This document shows, piece after piece, positions 33,282 to 43,073 of a DNA stretch of 64,000 nt. Under the pieces are notes generated by a model, which saw nothing but the letters and a program-made list of their open reading frames with translations, was not told the origin of the DNA and did not search any database. Numbering within the stretch: position 1 is the stretch's first letter; every line of letters begins with the position of its first letter. The position numbers and the translations under genes were made by a program. Source of the DNA: Alphaproteobacteria bacterium (GTDB lineage Bacteria; Pseudomonadota; Alphaproteobacteria; UBA828); assembly GCA_022826345.1 (NCBI GenBank), contig JAJDVB010000166.1, positions 10,864-74,863 on the forward strand, in the 5' to 3' direction.

Positions 33282-35360
33282 CTAGTCCTCCTCGCCCAGG
33301 CGCAGGATGAGGTTCGCGCTCTTATCCACGCGCACCGACCAGCCGGGCGGCACCACGGTGGTGGCATCGGTTTGCAGGATGACCGCTGGGCCGGCAAACG
33401 GCGCGTCAACCGGCAGCGCCTCGCGCCGGTAGAACGCCGTCTCGTAGCCTTCGAGCGCGCCGTCAACGCGGAAGACCGAGCGCGCGGTCTTGACCCGCGC
33501 CTCTTCCAGCGACCCGCCGGCGGGCGCAGCCGGGGCCGCGATCTTGGGCATGCGGCCGACGCCAGTAATGCGGATGTTCACGATCTCGATGGGGCTCTCG
33601 GTGAAGCAGTGGCCGTATTCCTGCTCGTGCAGAGCGTGGAAGGCCTGCCAGACCTCCTCCAACCCGGCCTCGTCCAGCTCGCCCGCCGGGAATGCGACGC
33701 GCAGCTCGTAGCCCTGGCCGACGTAGCGCAGATCGCCGGCGCGGCGCTCCTCCACCCGGTCCGCGCCGAGGCCGGCGGCCTCGTACTGCGCCAGGAGGTC
33801 ACGGCTGAGCCGCGCGAAGTCGCTGTTGATCCGGCCGATATCGACTGCGCCCTTGACCTGGAAGGCGGTCATGATCTGGTCGTACTTGAGGTCGGTGGTG
33901 AGCAGACCCGCCGCCGACGTGATGCCGGGATGGGGCGGCACCACGACCTCGGGCACGTCGAGCATCGCCGCGACCTCGGCGCCGTGGAGCGGCCCCGCTC
34001 CGCCGAACGCGACCAGCGAGAAGTCGCGCGGGTCCAGGCCCTTCTGCACCGTCTTGGAGCGGATGGCGTTGGCCATATTGCTGTTGACGATGGTGAGCAC
34101 GCCTTCGGCGGCCTCGTGCTTGTCGACGCCAAGGGTCTCGGCAAGCTCCGTGAGCGCCTGATCGGCCCGCTCGGGCGCGAGAGTCATCTCGCCGCCGAGG
34201 AAGTTATCCGCATCCAGACGGCCGAGCACGAGGTTGGCGTCGGTAACCGTGGGCGAGTCGCCGCCTCTGCCGTAGCAGGCGGGGCCGGGCTCCGAGCCCG
34301 CGCTCTCCGGCCCCACCTTGAAGGCGCCGCCGGCATCGGTGCGGGCGATGCTGCCGCCGCCGGCGCCGATGGTCGTGATGTCGATCATCGGCACGAGCAC
34401 CGGGTAGCCGCCGATCCAGGTGTCGCGCGCGGTGGCCTCGTTGTAGCGGCCGTCGATCACGATGCCGATGTCGGCACTGGTGCCGCCCACGTCGAAGGTG
34501 ATGAGGCGGCGCCGGCCGGAATGCTCCGCCGCCCAGGCGCCGCCCAGCACGCCGGCGGCAGGCCCCGACATCAGCGTGATGACAGGCACGTCCGCCACCA
34601 TCGCCGCGGTCGCGACGCCGCCGTTGGAGCCCATGATGTGGAGATCGCCCGCGACACCGGCCTGCTTCAGCCGGTCCTCGAAGCGGCGCACGTAGTTGCG
34701 CACCTTGGGGCCGATAAAGGCGTTCATCGCCGCTGTGGTGAAGCGTTCGAACTCGCGGAACTGGGGCGCGACCCGGGCCGAGGTGGTGACGAAGGCCTCG
34801 GGCCATTCCTCCAGCACGATGGCCCGCGCGCGCTCCTCATGCGTGGGATCGATGTAGGCGAAGAGGAAGCAGATGGCGACCGCCTCCACGCCCTTGTCTC
34901 GCAGCGTCCGGGCGGCCTGTCGCACGCCTTCTTCGTCCAGGGGCTCCAGCACGTCGCCCTGCGGCGGCACCCGCCGCTCCTTCACGGTGAGGCGGTGGCG
35001 GCGGCGCACCAGCGGGCGCGCCTGCCACGGAATGTCTTGCATGATCGAGTAGTTCTGGGGCCGCTGATGCCGGCCGATATGGATGATGTCGCGGTAGCCG
35101 GCCGAGGTGATCATGCCGGTCTCGGCGCCGTCGTACTGGAGCACCGCGTTGGTGGAGATCGTGGTGCCGTGGAAGACGTGGGCGATGGCGTCGGGCGCCG
35201 TGCCGCTCCGCTCACAGAGCGCCGCGATGCCCGCGGCGGCGCCCTCGGAGGGGTCGTCCGGTGTGGTGGGCACCTTGTGGATCGCGCTCTCGCGCGTCTC
35301 GCTGTCGGTAATGATAAGGTCGGTGAAGGTGCCGCCGACGTCGACGCCGATCAGCTTCAT
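33282..35360 (-). CDS. hyuA: Hydantoinase/oxoprolinase A subunit (HyuA)
   Basis: 692 residues. The ASKHA phosphate-binding start is MKLIGVDVGGTFTDLIITD. The second is RRLITFDVGGTSADIGIV, and MDIPEVVVPPHPG-like (LDVPEVVVPPHPGITSA) closes the conserved core. Other marks are HVFHGTTISTNAVLQ and DVPVITLMSGPAAGV. It couples ATP hydrolysis to ring opening with HyuB. With the racemase (29097-29855) it forms a hydantoin or oxoproline group. Confidence 0.94.
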   Translation of the reverse strand: MKLIGVDVGGTFTDLIITDSETRESAIHKVPTTPDDPSEGAAAGIAALCERSGTAPDAIAHVFHGTTISTNAVLQYDGAETGMITSAGYRDIIHIGRHQRPQNYSIMQDIPWQARPLVRRRHRLTVKERRVPPQGDVLEPLDEEGVRQAARTLRDKGVEAVAICFLFAYIDPTHEERARAIVLEEWPEAFVTTSARVAPQFREFERFTTAAMNAFIGPKVRNYVRRFEDRLKQAGVAGDLHIMGSNGGVATAAMVADVPVITLMSGPAAGVLGGAWAAEHSGRRRLITFDVGGTSADIGIVIDGRYNEATARDTWIGGYPVLVPMIDITTIGAGGGSIARTDAGGAFKVGPESAGSEPGPACYGRGGDSPTVTDANLVLGRLDADNFLGGEMTLAPERADQALTELAETLGVDKHEAAEGVLTIVNSNMANAIRSKTVQKGLDPRDFSLVAFGGAGPLHGAEVAAMLDVPEVVVPPHPGITSAAGLLTTDLKYDQIMTAFQVKGAVDIGRINSDFARLSRDLLAQYEAAGLGADRVEERRAGDLRYVGQGYELRVAFPAGELDEAGLEEVWQAFHALHEQEYGHCFTESPIEIVNIRITGVGRMPKIAAPAAPAGGSLEEARVKTARSVFRVDGALEGYETAFYRREALPVDAPFAGPAVILQTDATTVVPPGWSVRVDKSANLILRLGEED

Positions 35361-35414
35361 GGGCCGTCCGCTCGCTGTTGCGGCCCGGCGGCCGCACGTG
35401 AGTGTTGCGCGTTT

Positions 35415-35436
35415 GCCGCCGAGCGCTCTCGGCGGC
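35415..35436. other. Hairpin in the HyuA / alpha-hydroxy-acid dehydrogenase divergent region
   Basis: GCCGCCGAG CGCT CTCGGCGGC is a perfect 9-bp stem with a 4-nt loop. The two flanking genes are divergent, so this is a possible regulator site rather than a terminator. Confidence 0.4.
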
Positions 35437-35544
35437 GGCGCAGTGTCTTACCCGCGCCCGAGCGGGTCAAGCAAGCCAACCCGACGGCCCATGCACGGCG
35501 AGCGCACCCCGCCTATACTGCGCGCCGTCACGACGAGGATGAGG

Positions 35545-36921
35545 ATGGCGAGCGAACGCCAACCCCGTTGGCAACGGCGGGCCTACAACATCGCGACGCT
35601 TCGGGAGGAGTCCCGGCGCGTGCTGCCGCGTGCGGTCTTCGACTTCGTGGACGGCGGGGCAGGCGACGAGCACACGCTGCGCCGGAACGTCTCCGCCTTC
35701 GATGACGTCGACCTCTATCCCCGTCCGATCGGCGGCGCGCCGAGCCGCGACCTCTCGACCACGCTGCTGGGCCGGCGGCTTTCCATGCCGCTCATCGTCC
35801 CGCCCACGGGGCTCGCCGGGCTGCTGTGGCCCGACGGCGAGGCCGCCTCGGCGCGGGCTGCGACCAAGGCCGGCTCCATCTACTGCCTCAGCCACGGCTC
35901 GGTCTGCAGCCTGGAAGAGCTGGCCGGGACGGGGATCGAGCCCCTCTGGTTCCAGACATACATCTACAAGGACCGCGGGCTCACCCGCGAGATGGCGGCG
36001 CGCGCGGCGGCGGCCGGCTATGAGGCGCTGATCGTGACCGTGGATACCCAGCTCCTCGGCAATCGCGAGCGCGACATCCGCAACGGCTTCGTCATCCCGC
36101 CCACGATGTCCGCCCGTGAGGTCGCCAACATGGCGACCAAGCTGGGCTGGCTGTTCCGGATGCGCAGCACGATCCCCAAGATCACCTTCGGCAACTACCG
36201 CAGGCCGGACGGCGGCGAGGACCTCACCGCGCTCGCCACGCGCATGGTAGGACTGCCGGACCCCGGCATTCAGTGGCGCGACATCGCCGACCTGCGCGCC
36301 GTCTGGAAGGGGCGGCTGCTGCTCAAGGGCATCCTCCACCCGGCGGACGCGGTCGAGGCGGTGGCGAACGGCGTGGACGGGATGTTCGTCTCCAACCACG
36401 GCGGCCGTCAGCTCGACGGGGTGGCCGGTGCCGTGGACGCTCTGCCGGCCGTGGCGGAGGCGGTGGCGGGCCGCGCGGCGCTGATCCTCGACGGCGGCAT
36501 CAGGCGGGGCGCCCACATCGTCAAGGCGCTGGCGCTGGGCGCGGACTGCTGCTCCATCGGCAGGCCGCAGTTCTGGGGCCTCTCGGTCGCCGGCGAGGCG
36601 GGCGTGGCGCACGTCTTCGACATCTTCCGACGAGAGCTCGACCTCACCATGGGGCTCTGCGGGCTCCCCGACATCGCCTCGATCGGGCCGGACGTGCTGG
36701 CGCGCGGCACGGCGACCGAGACGGCCCGGCTCACCGCCGCGAGCGAGGCGGTCGCAGCGGCTGCCGTTGCAGTGGCGGAGTCGGGGACTGCCGCCAACAA
36801 CGGCGACGGTGAAGACGCCGATGAGCGTGTCGAACCCGTGCCCGAGGTGGGCGGCCCGGCGGGGCCCGAGCCCACGCGCTACGGCGACTGGGAGCGCAAG
36901 GGCCGCGCCATCGATTTTTGA
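35545..36921 (+). CDS. FMN-dependent alpha-hydroxy-acid dehydrogenase (LldD/glycolate oxidase type)
   Basis: 458 residues from the ATG at 35545 (GAGG upstream). The FMN-binding TIM barrel is complete: YNIATLREESRRVLPRAVFD, PTGLAGLLWPDG, WFQTYIYKDRG, ALIVTVDTQLLGNRERD, catalytic His in VSNHGGRQLDGV, and IRRGAHIVKALALGAD. The N-terminal RGVMHG-type start codons are less likely. The last ~60 residues (from about AVAAAAVAVAES on) are an acidic, Ala-rich tail beyond the usual family end. Oxidises lactate, glycolate or mandelate-like substrates; exact one unknown. Confidence 0.88.
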   Translation: MASERQPRWQRRAYNIATLREESRRVLPRAVFDFVDGGAGDEHTLRRNVSAFDDVDLYPRPIGGAPSRDLSTTLLGRRLSMPLIVPPTGLAGLLWPDGEAASARAATKAGSIYCLSHGSVCSLEELAGTGIEPLWFQTYIYKDRGLTREMAARAAAAGYEALIVTVDTQLLGNRERDIRNGFVIPPTMSAREVANMATKLGWLFRMRSTIPKITFGNYRRPDGGEDLTALATRMVGLPDPGIQWRDIADLRAVWKGRLLLKGILHPADAVEAVANGVDGMFVSNHGGRQLDGVAGAVDALPAVAEAVAGRAALILDGGIRRGAHIVKALALGADCCSIGRPQFWGLSVAGEAGVAHVFDIFRRELDLTMGLCGLPDIASIGPDVLARGTATETARLTAASEAVAAAAVAVAESGTAANNGDGEDADERVEPVPEVGGPAGPEPTRYGDWERKGRAIDF

Positions 36922-36931
36922 GCGCGAGGCA

Positions 36932-37567
36932 CTATCCCCCGTGTCGGGCTGACCAGCGTTCGGGGTCGGCGAGGAAGGCGCGGACCTCTTCAAGCCCCTG
37001 CTCGTCGACGCGCCTGCGGCTAAGCGCCACTGCCAGCAGCGTGTCGAGATCGCAGATGGCGGTGAGCGCGAGTCCGGACTCTTCCAGCGCCCGCTGCGCC
37101 GACGCGCCGGCACGCGAGAACAGCACGCTCACCCGGTCCACCTCGGCGCCCGCGTCCCGCAGCGCTTGCGCGAAGACGAGGATGCTGCCGGCGGTGGAGA
37201 TCAGGTCCTCGATCAGATGGACCCGCTCGCCGGCGACGCTGCCGCCCTCGATGCGGCCTGCGGTGCCGTGCGTCTTGGCCTCGGCCCGGACGTAGACCAT
37301 GGGCAGCGCCAGCCGGTCGGCGACGAGGGTGGCGAAAGGGACGCCTGCGGTGACACCGCCGGCGATGACCGTGGCGCCCGACTGCGGCACGGTGGCCGCC
37401 AGCGCCGCCGCGGCCCGCGTGCGGCCTTCGGGTCGCGACAGGATCAGCCGGCAGTTCACGTAGAAGGGTGCCAGGAGCCCCGAGGTGAGGCGGAACGGCG
37501 CCTCGGGCCGCACCAGGAAGGCGCCGGTATCGAGCAGGACCGCCGCGATCTCCTCCGCCTTGCTCAT
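36932..37567 (-). CDS. pyrE: Orotate phosphoribosyltransferase
   Basis: 211 residues from the ATG at 37567. The PRPP-binding loop is RVHLIEDLISTAGSILVFA, and the substrate part is FRLTSGLLAPFYVNCRLILS. It makes OMP from orotate. It is divergent from pyrF, with an 80-bp spacer shared by both promoters. It ends convergent to the alpha-hydroxy-acid dehydrogenase gene, 10 bp away. Confidence 0.93.
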   Translation of the reverse strand: MSKAEEIAAVLLDTGAFLVRPEAPFRLTSGLLAPFYVNCRLILSRPEGRTRAAAALAATVPQSGATVIAGGVTAGVPFATLVADRLALPMVYVRAEAKTHGTAGRIEGGSVAGERVHLIEDLISTAGSILVFAQALRDAGAEVDRVSVLFSRAGASAQRALEESGLALTAICDLDTLLAVALSRRRVDEQGLEEVRAFLADPERWSARHGG

Positions 37568-37647
37568 CAGTGTCCCCTGCCCTTTCGCTCTCCGGTCGTC
37601 CCCCGCCAAGCACGAGGGTAGACTATTCCCGCCTCGACAGGTTGCTC

Positions 37648-38373
37648 ATGCCGAACGTCTCTCTCTATTGCGCCCTCGATGCGCGCGACCGGGCCGCGGT
37701 CGAGCGGCTCGCCGCCCTGCTCGCGCAGGCGGTGGGCGGCCTCAAGCTCGGGCTGGAGTATTTCTGTGCGCACGGGCCGGAGGGCGTGAGGGCAGTGCGC
37801 GCCGCCGGCCGGCCGCTCTTCCTCGACCTCAAGCTGCACGACATCCCGAACACCGTCGCGGGTGCCGTGCGCAGCGCGGTCGCGCTGGAGCCGCACTACC
37901 TCACCGTCCACGCGGCCGGGGGCGTCGCCATGATGGGGGCAGCGCGCGAGGCCGCGGAGGAGGAAGCCGCGCGCCAGGGCGTCGCCCCGCCCAACCTGCT
38001 CGGCGTGACCGTGCTCACAAGCCTCGACGATGCTGCGCTGGCGCGCCAGGGCGTCGCGGGCTCCACGCACGATCAGGTGCTGCGCCTCGCAGGGCTGGCC
38101 CACGAGGCGGGGCTGGCGGGCGTGATCGCGAGCCCGAAGGAGGTGGCGACGCTGCGCGCGGCGCACGGCCCGGATTTCCACATCGTCGTTCCCGGCATTC
38201 GCCCGGCAAGCGGCGCCGGCAGCGACAAGGGCGATCAAGCGCGGGTCGCGACGCCGGCCGATGCGGCGCGCGCCGGCGCGACGGCGCTGGTGGTCGGCCG
38301 CCCGATCACGCAGGCGCCCGATCCGCTCGTCGCAGCCCGCGCCATCGCGGAGGAGATCGCGGCCGTCTCGTGA
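37648..38373 (+). CDS. pyrF: Orotidine 5'-phosphate decarboxylase
   Basis: 241 residues from the ATG at 37648. The start MPNVSLYCALDARDRAAVER is followed by the catalytic charge network FLDLKLHDIPNTVAGAV (Lys/Asp pairs) and later HIVVPGIRPASGAGSDKGDQ and LVVGRPITQAPDP. It makes UMP. Its last ~139 bp overlap the pyrD coding strand in the opposite direction, so the two ends compete or share sequence. Confidence 0.93.
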   Translation: MPNVSLYCALDARDRAAVERLAALLAQAVGGLKLGLEYFCAHGPEGVRAVRAAGRPLFLDLKLHDIPNTVAGAVRSAVALEPHYLTVHAAGGVAMMGAAREAAEEEAARQGVAPPNLLGVTVLTSLDDAALARQGVAGSTHDQVLRLAGLAHEAGLAGVIASPKEVATLRAAHGPDFHIVVPGIRPASGAGSDKGDQARVATPADAARAGATALVVGRPITQAPDPLVAARAIAEEIAAVS

Positions 38374-39464
38374 CCAGGCGCAGTGGGCGCGCGGTGGTCG
38401 GCGCCGACCGCCTCTGCCAACGAGGCGAAGCCGTCGGCCGCGAGCAGCCGCGCGAGCCCCTGTGTGATCTCGCCGACGAGACGCGGCCCCCAGTAGACGA
38501 GCGCGGTGTAAAGCTGCACGAGGCTCGCGCCCGCACGGATGCGGGCGTAGGTCGCGTCGGCCGAATCGATCCCGCCCACCCCGACCAACGGCAGGCGGCC
38601 GCCGCTCAGAGCATAGGCGCGGCGCAGCACATCCAGCGCGCGCGGTGCCAGCGGCGGGCCGCTGAGACCGCCCTCCTCCGCTCGGCGGCGCGAGACCAGG
38701 CCGGTCGGGCGGGCCGTCGTCGTGTTGGTGAGGATCAGGCCGGCGACGGGCGCATCCTCGATGGCCTCAATCAGCGCCGCCAGGGCCGCGTCATCGATCT
38801 CCGGCGCGAGCTTGAGCAGGATGGGCGGCGCGCGGTCGAGACATGCGTGGGCATCCACCAGCGCGTCCAGCAGGCGGTGGAGCGCGTCGCCCGCCTGCCA
38901 CGCCCGCAGCCCCGGCGTGTTGGGCGAGGAGACGTTGACCGCCACGTAGTCGGCGAGCGCCGCCACGCGCGTCAGGCCGGCAGCATAGTCGCGCGCGGGA
39001 TCGGCGCTCTCCTTGTTGACGCCGATGTTGATCCCGAGCGGGCGGTGGGACGCGCCGTTCTTGCGGCGCCATTGTTCCAGGCGCGTCGCAACGACCTCCA
39101 GGCCGGCGCTGTTGAAGCCCATCCGGTTGATCAGCGCGCGCTCCCGCCTGAGGCGAAAGAGCCTGGGCCGCGGATTGCCCGGCTGCGGCTCGGGCGTCAC
39201 CGTGCCCGCCTCGCCGAAGCCGAGGCCAAGCCGAGCCGCCGCGTCGGGGCAGCGGACGTCCTTGTCGAAGCCGGCGGCGAGTCCCAAGGGCGTCGGGAAG
39301 CGCAGGCCCCAGAGCGTCACCGCAAGCGCCGGGTCGGGCGGCGGTGGCGCCGGCGGCCGCCCCAGCCTGAGCAGGGTGAGCGCCGCATTGTGCGCCATCT
39401 CCGGCGGCAGGCACCGGAGGCCGGCGGTGGCGATGTCGGCGTAGGACACGGCGCGCCGCTCCAC
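38235..39464 (-). CDS. pyrD: Dihydroorotate dehydrogenase (quinone, class 2) with C-terminal extension
   Basis: 409 residues, about 50 longer than usual. Class 2 features are the N-terminal helical part, LGLAAGFDKDVRCPDAAARLG, NRMGFNSAGLEVVATRL, LGINIGVNKES, the catalytic Ser in VNVSSPNTPGLRAWQ, LTNTTTARP and LVGVGGIDSADATYARI. The normal end is near SLAEAVGADHR; the rest (through VIGRPTTSAVAPARAAS) is encoded antisense to pyrF, apparently because the original stop was lost. It starts 2 bp after pyrC, as part of a pyrB-pyrC-pyrD run. Confidence 0.9.
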   Translation of the reverse strand: MERRAVSYADIATAGLRCLPPEMAHNAALTLLRLGRPPAPPPPDPALAVTLWGLRFPTPLGLAAGFDKDVRCPDAAARLGLGFGEAGTVTPEPQPGNPRPRLFRLRRERALINRMGFNSAGLEVVATRLEQWRRKNGASHRPLGINIGVNKESADPARDYAAGLTRVAALADYVAVNVSSPNTPGLRAWQAGDALHRLLDALVDAHACLDRAPPILLKLAPEIDDAALAALIEAIEDAPVAGLILTNTTTARPTGLVSRRRAEEGGLSGPPLAPRALDVLRRAYALSGGRLPLVGVGGIDSADATYARIRAGASLVQLYTALVYWGPRLVGEITQGLARLLAADGFASLAEAVGADHRAPTAPGHETAAISSAMARAATSGSGACVIGRPTTSAVAPARAASAGVATRA

Positions 39465-39466
39465 CT

Positions 39467-40768
<1,302 letters not shown>

Positions 40769-40782
40769 GCGCGCTCTCCTGC

Positions 40783-41745
40783 TCAGAATACCGGCGCCGG
40801 TCCGAGGTTGCGGCTCAGCGCGTCGAGGCAGCCCTGGCGCACGGCCACGCCGAGCTCGACCTGATCGAGGATGGCGCTGCGGGTGATGTCGTCGGCGACT
40901 TCGCTGTCGATCTCGACGCCCCGGTTCATGGGCCCGGGATGGAGGATCAGCGCGTTCTCCCGCGCTTGCGCGAGCTTGGCCCGGTCGAGGCCGTAGAAGC
41001 GGAAGTACTCGCGGACCGACGGCACGAAGGTGCCCTGCATGCGCTCCTGTTGCAGGCGCAGCATCATGATGACGTCGCAGCCCGCGAGCCCGGCCCGCAT
41101 GTCGTGGAAGATCTCGACTCCCATGCGCTCGATCGCCGCCGGCACCAGTGTGGGCGGCGCGACGATGCGCACCCCCGCCCCCATGGTGTTGAGCAGCAGG
41201 ATGTTGGAGCGGGCAACCCGGCTGTGCATCACGTCGCCGCAGATGGCGACCCGGAGCCCTTCGATCCGGCCGAAGCGGTGGCGGATGGTGAGCGCATCCA
41301 GCAGTGCCTGGGTGGGATGCTCGTGGCTGCCGTCGCCCGCGTTGATGACGCCGCACTCGACGTGATTGGCGAGCAGCAGGGCGGCGCCGGCATCCGGGTG
41401 GCGCACGATCAGCATGTCCGGGTGCATGGCGTTCAGCGTCATCGCCGTGTCGATCAGCGTCTCGCCCTTCTTGATTGCCGAGCTCGCCACCGCAATGTTG
41501 ATGACGTCGGCGCCGAGCCGCTTGCCCGCAAGCTCGAACGAGGTGCGCGTGCGGGTCGAGGTCTCGAAGAAGAGCAGCACGACCGTGCGCCCGCCGAGCA
41601 GGCTCTTGCGCTTCTGCACCTCGCGGTTGAGCGCGACGTAGCCTTCGGAGAGATCGAGCAGGTGGGTGATGGCGCCTGCGGAAAGCCCCTCGATCCCCAG
41701 CAGATGCCGGTTGCTGAAGATCGATGGCAGGAGCGCAGGCTGCAT
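40783..41745 (-). CDS. pyrB: Aspartate carbamoyltransferase catalytic subunit
   Basis: 320 residues from the ATG at 41745. Carbamoyl-phosphate site [33 protein letters not shown] and later [20 protein letters not shown] are all conserved. It makes carbamoyl aspartate, the committed step. It heads the minus-strand operon pyrB-pyrC-pyrD. No pyrI regulatory gene is seen. Confidence 0.95.
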   Translation of the reverse strand: MQPALLPSIFSNRHLLGIEGLSAGAITHLLDLSEGYVALNREVQKRKSLLGGRTVVLLFFETSTRTRTSFELAGKRLGADVINIAVASSAIKKGETLIDTAMTLNAMHPDMLIVRHPDAGAALLLANHVECGVINAGDGSHEHPTQALLDALTIRHRFGRIEGLRVAICGDVMHSRVARSNILLLNTMGAGVRIVAPPTLVPAAIERMGVEIFHDMRAGLAGCDVIMMLRLQQERMQGTFVPSVREYFRFYGLDRAKLAQARENALILHPGPMNRGVEIDSEVADDITRSAILDQVELGVAVRQGCLDALSRNLGPAPVF

Positions 41746-41859
41746 CACTACACCTTGTAGGCGCACGCCGGCCGATATGCAAGGGGTAGCGGTTACGGGT
41801 GCGTCGGCGGGCCGCCGGTGCGCTATGGCGGCCGCCCGCCTCCAATCATTTTCGTCATG

Positions 41860-42900
41860 GCCGGGCCTGCCCGGACTCGTTCCGGATATCCACGCATCCA
41901 TTCATCCATGCGATCACCTTCCCACGGGCGGACATCGCGGAGTCGTTCGCACGCGCTTGCTCTGCCTCCCCATCCCGTCATGCGCGGACTTGATCCGCGC
42001 ATCTCTCTCAGCCGGGCCCGCCATGCGTTGGGCAAGCACGTGGATGCCCCGAACAAGTCGGGGCATGACGACACGAGGGGGCGGACAGGCCGAAAGAACG
42101 CCCCGCGACGAAAGCGGGATACCGCGACTCATTAATATCATGCGGGATTCGCTGGGATTGAGCGGGATTCGCCGGGATCAAAGTGGGATTAAGTGAGATA
42201 AGCGGGATTCCACGGCAACGTTTTCTGCCCGAGAGTCGCCCAAGTGCCCGCCCGGCGTTCCCGTCATCGCGCACCCAACGCACGTGGAGAATGCGTCGCG
42301 CCCCGCAACATCCGTCGCACGCGATGCCCCATCCCGTCATGCGCGGACATGCCCGGACTCGTTCCGGGTACCCGGCCAGCTCCGGTAACCACGCCCTCCC
42401 TCGCACCGTCATGCGCGGACTTGATCCGCGCATCCATGTCAGGCGGCACGACGGAAGCACGTGGATGCCCCGAACAAGTCGGGGCATGACGACACGAGGG
42501 GGCGGACAGGCCGAAAGAACGCCCCGCGACGAAAGCGGGATACCGCGCCTCCTCAAGTTCATGCGGGATTCGCCGGGATTAGGTGGGATTCGCCGGGATA
42601 AAGTGGGATCAAGTGAGATAAGCGGGATTCCACGGCAGCGTTTTCTTCCCGAGAGTCGCCCAAGTGCCCGCCCGACGTTCCCGTCATCGCGCACCCAACG
42701 CGCGTGGACAGTGCGTCGCGCCCCGCAACATCCGTCGCACGCGATGCCCCATCCCGCCATGCGCGGACCTGCCCGGACGTGCCCGGACTTGTTCCGGGTA
42801 TCCGGGTATCCGCGCATCCATATGGCAACCCCATCGGCTACGACCCATTCGCTCGCCTACCGCATGCCGCGATCCTCTCACGGCCCGCGCTCGACAGGCA
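41860..42900. repeat. REP-like palindrome cluster with a ~325-bp direct repeat
   Basis: Several REP-type palindromes occur: ATGCGCGGA/TCCGCGCAT (about 41980 and 42415) and ATGCCCCGA/TCGGGGCAT (about 42046 and 42466). A block at about 42040-42365 is repeated at 42460-42785 with few changes. Inside each copy, short units around GCGGGATTCGCCGGGAT are repeated. Long open frames across it read MPRLVRGIHV-like and are artefacts of the palindromes. Confidence 0.85.
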
Positions 42901-42943
42901 CCGCACCATAGTATTGGGAATATGCCCCTAGACGACGAGAGAG

Positions 42944-43010
42944 ATACGATATTGTACTCACATCAGTGCTTTATGGACATCCTCTTGCGGACAGGAATAC
43001 GATATCGTAC
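42944..43010. promoter_or_regulatory. Two near-identical palindromes upstream of the integrase
   Basis: ATACGATATTGTAC (42944-42957) and ATACGATATCGTAC (42997-43010) differ at one base and are each nearly self-complementary, 53 bp apart. They could be operators, or arm/core sites of the integrase. Confidence 0.5.
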
Positions 43011-43073
43011 GCTCCGGTTCGCGTTCTGCGGGTACCTATATGGCGCCCGGCACCAGCAGGAAAGATCAGCACC

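Noticed and set aside
33069..35705. Plus-strand frame of 878 codons over HyuA
   Set aside because: Shadow of HyuA, which shows complete ASKHA motifs on the minus strand.
42008..42817. Repetitive 269-codon frame with RGIHV-like units in the REP region
   Set aside because: Produced by palindromic REP sequence; the protein repeats mirror the DNA repeats and have no other support.
41860..42900. CRISPR array
   Set aside because: Repeats are palindromic and irregularly spaced, with no constant repeat plus variable spacer pattern, and no cas genes are present.
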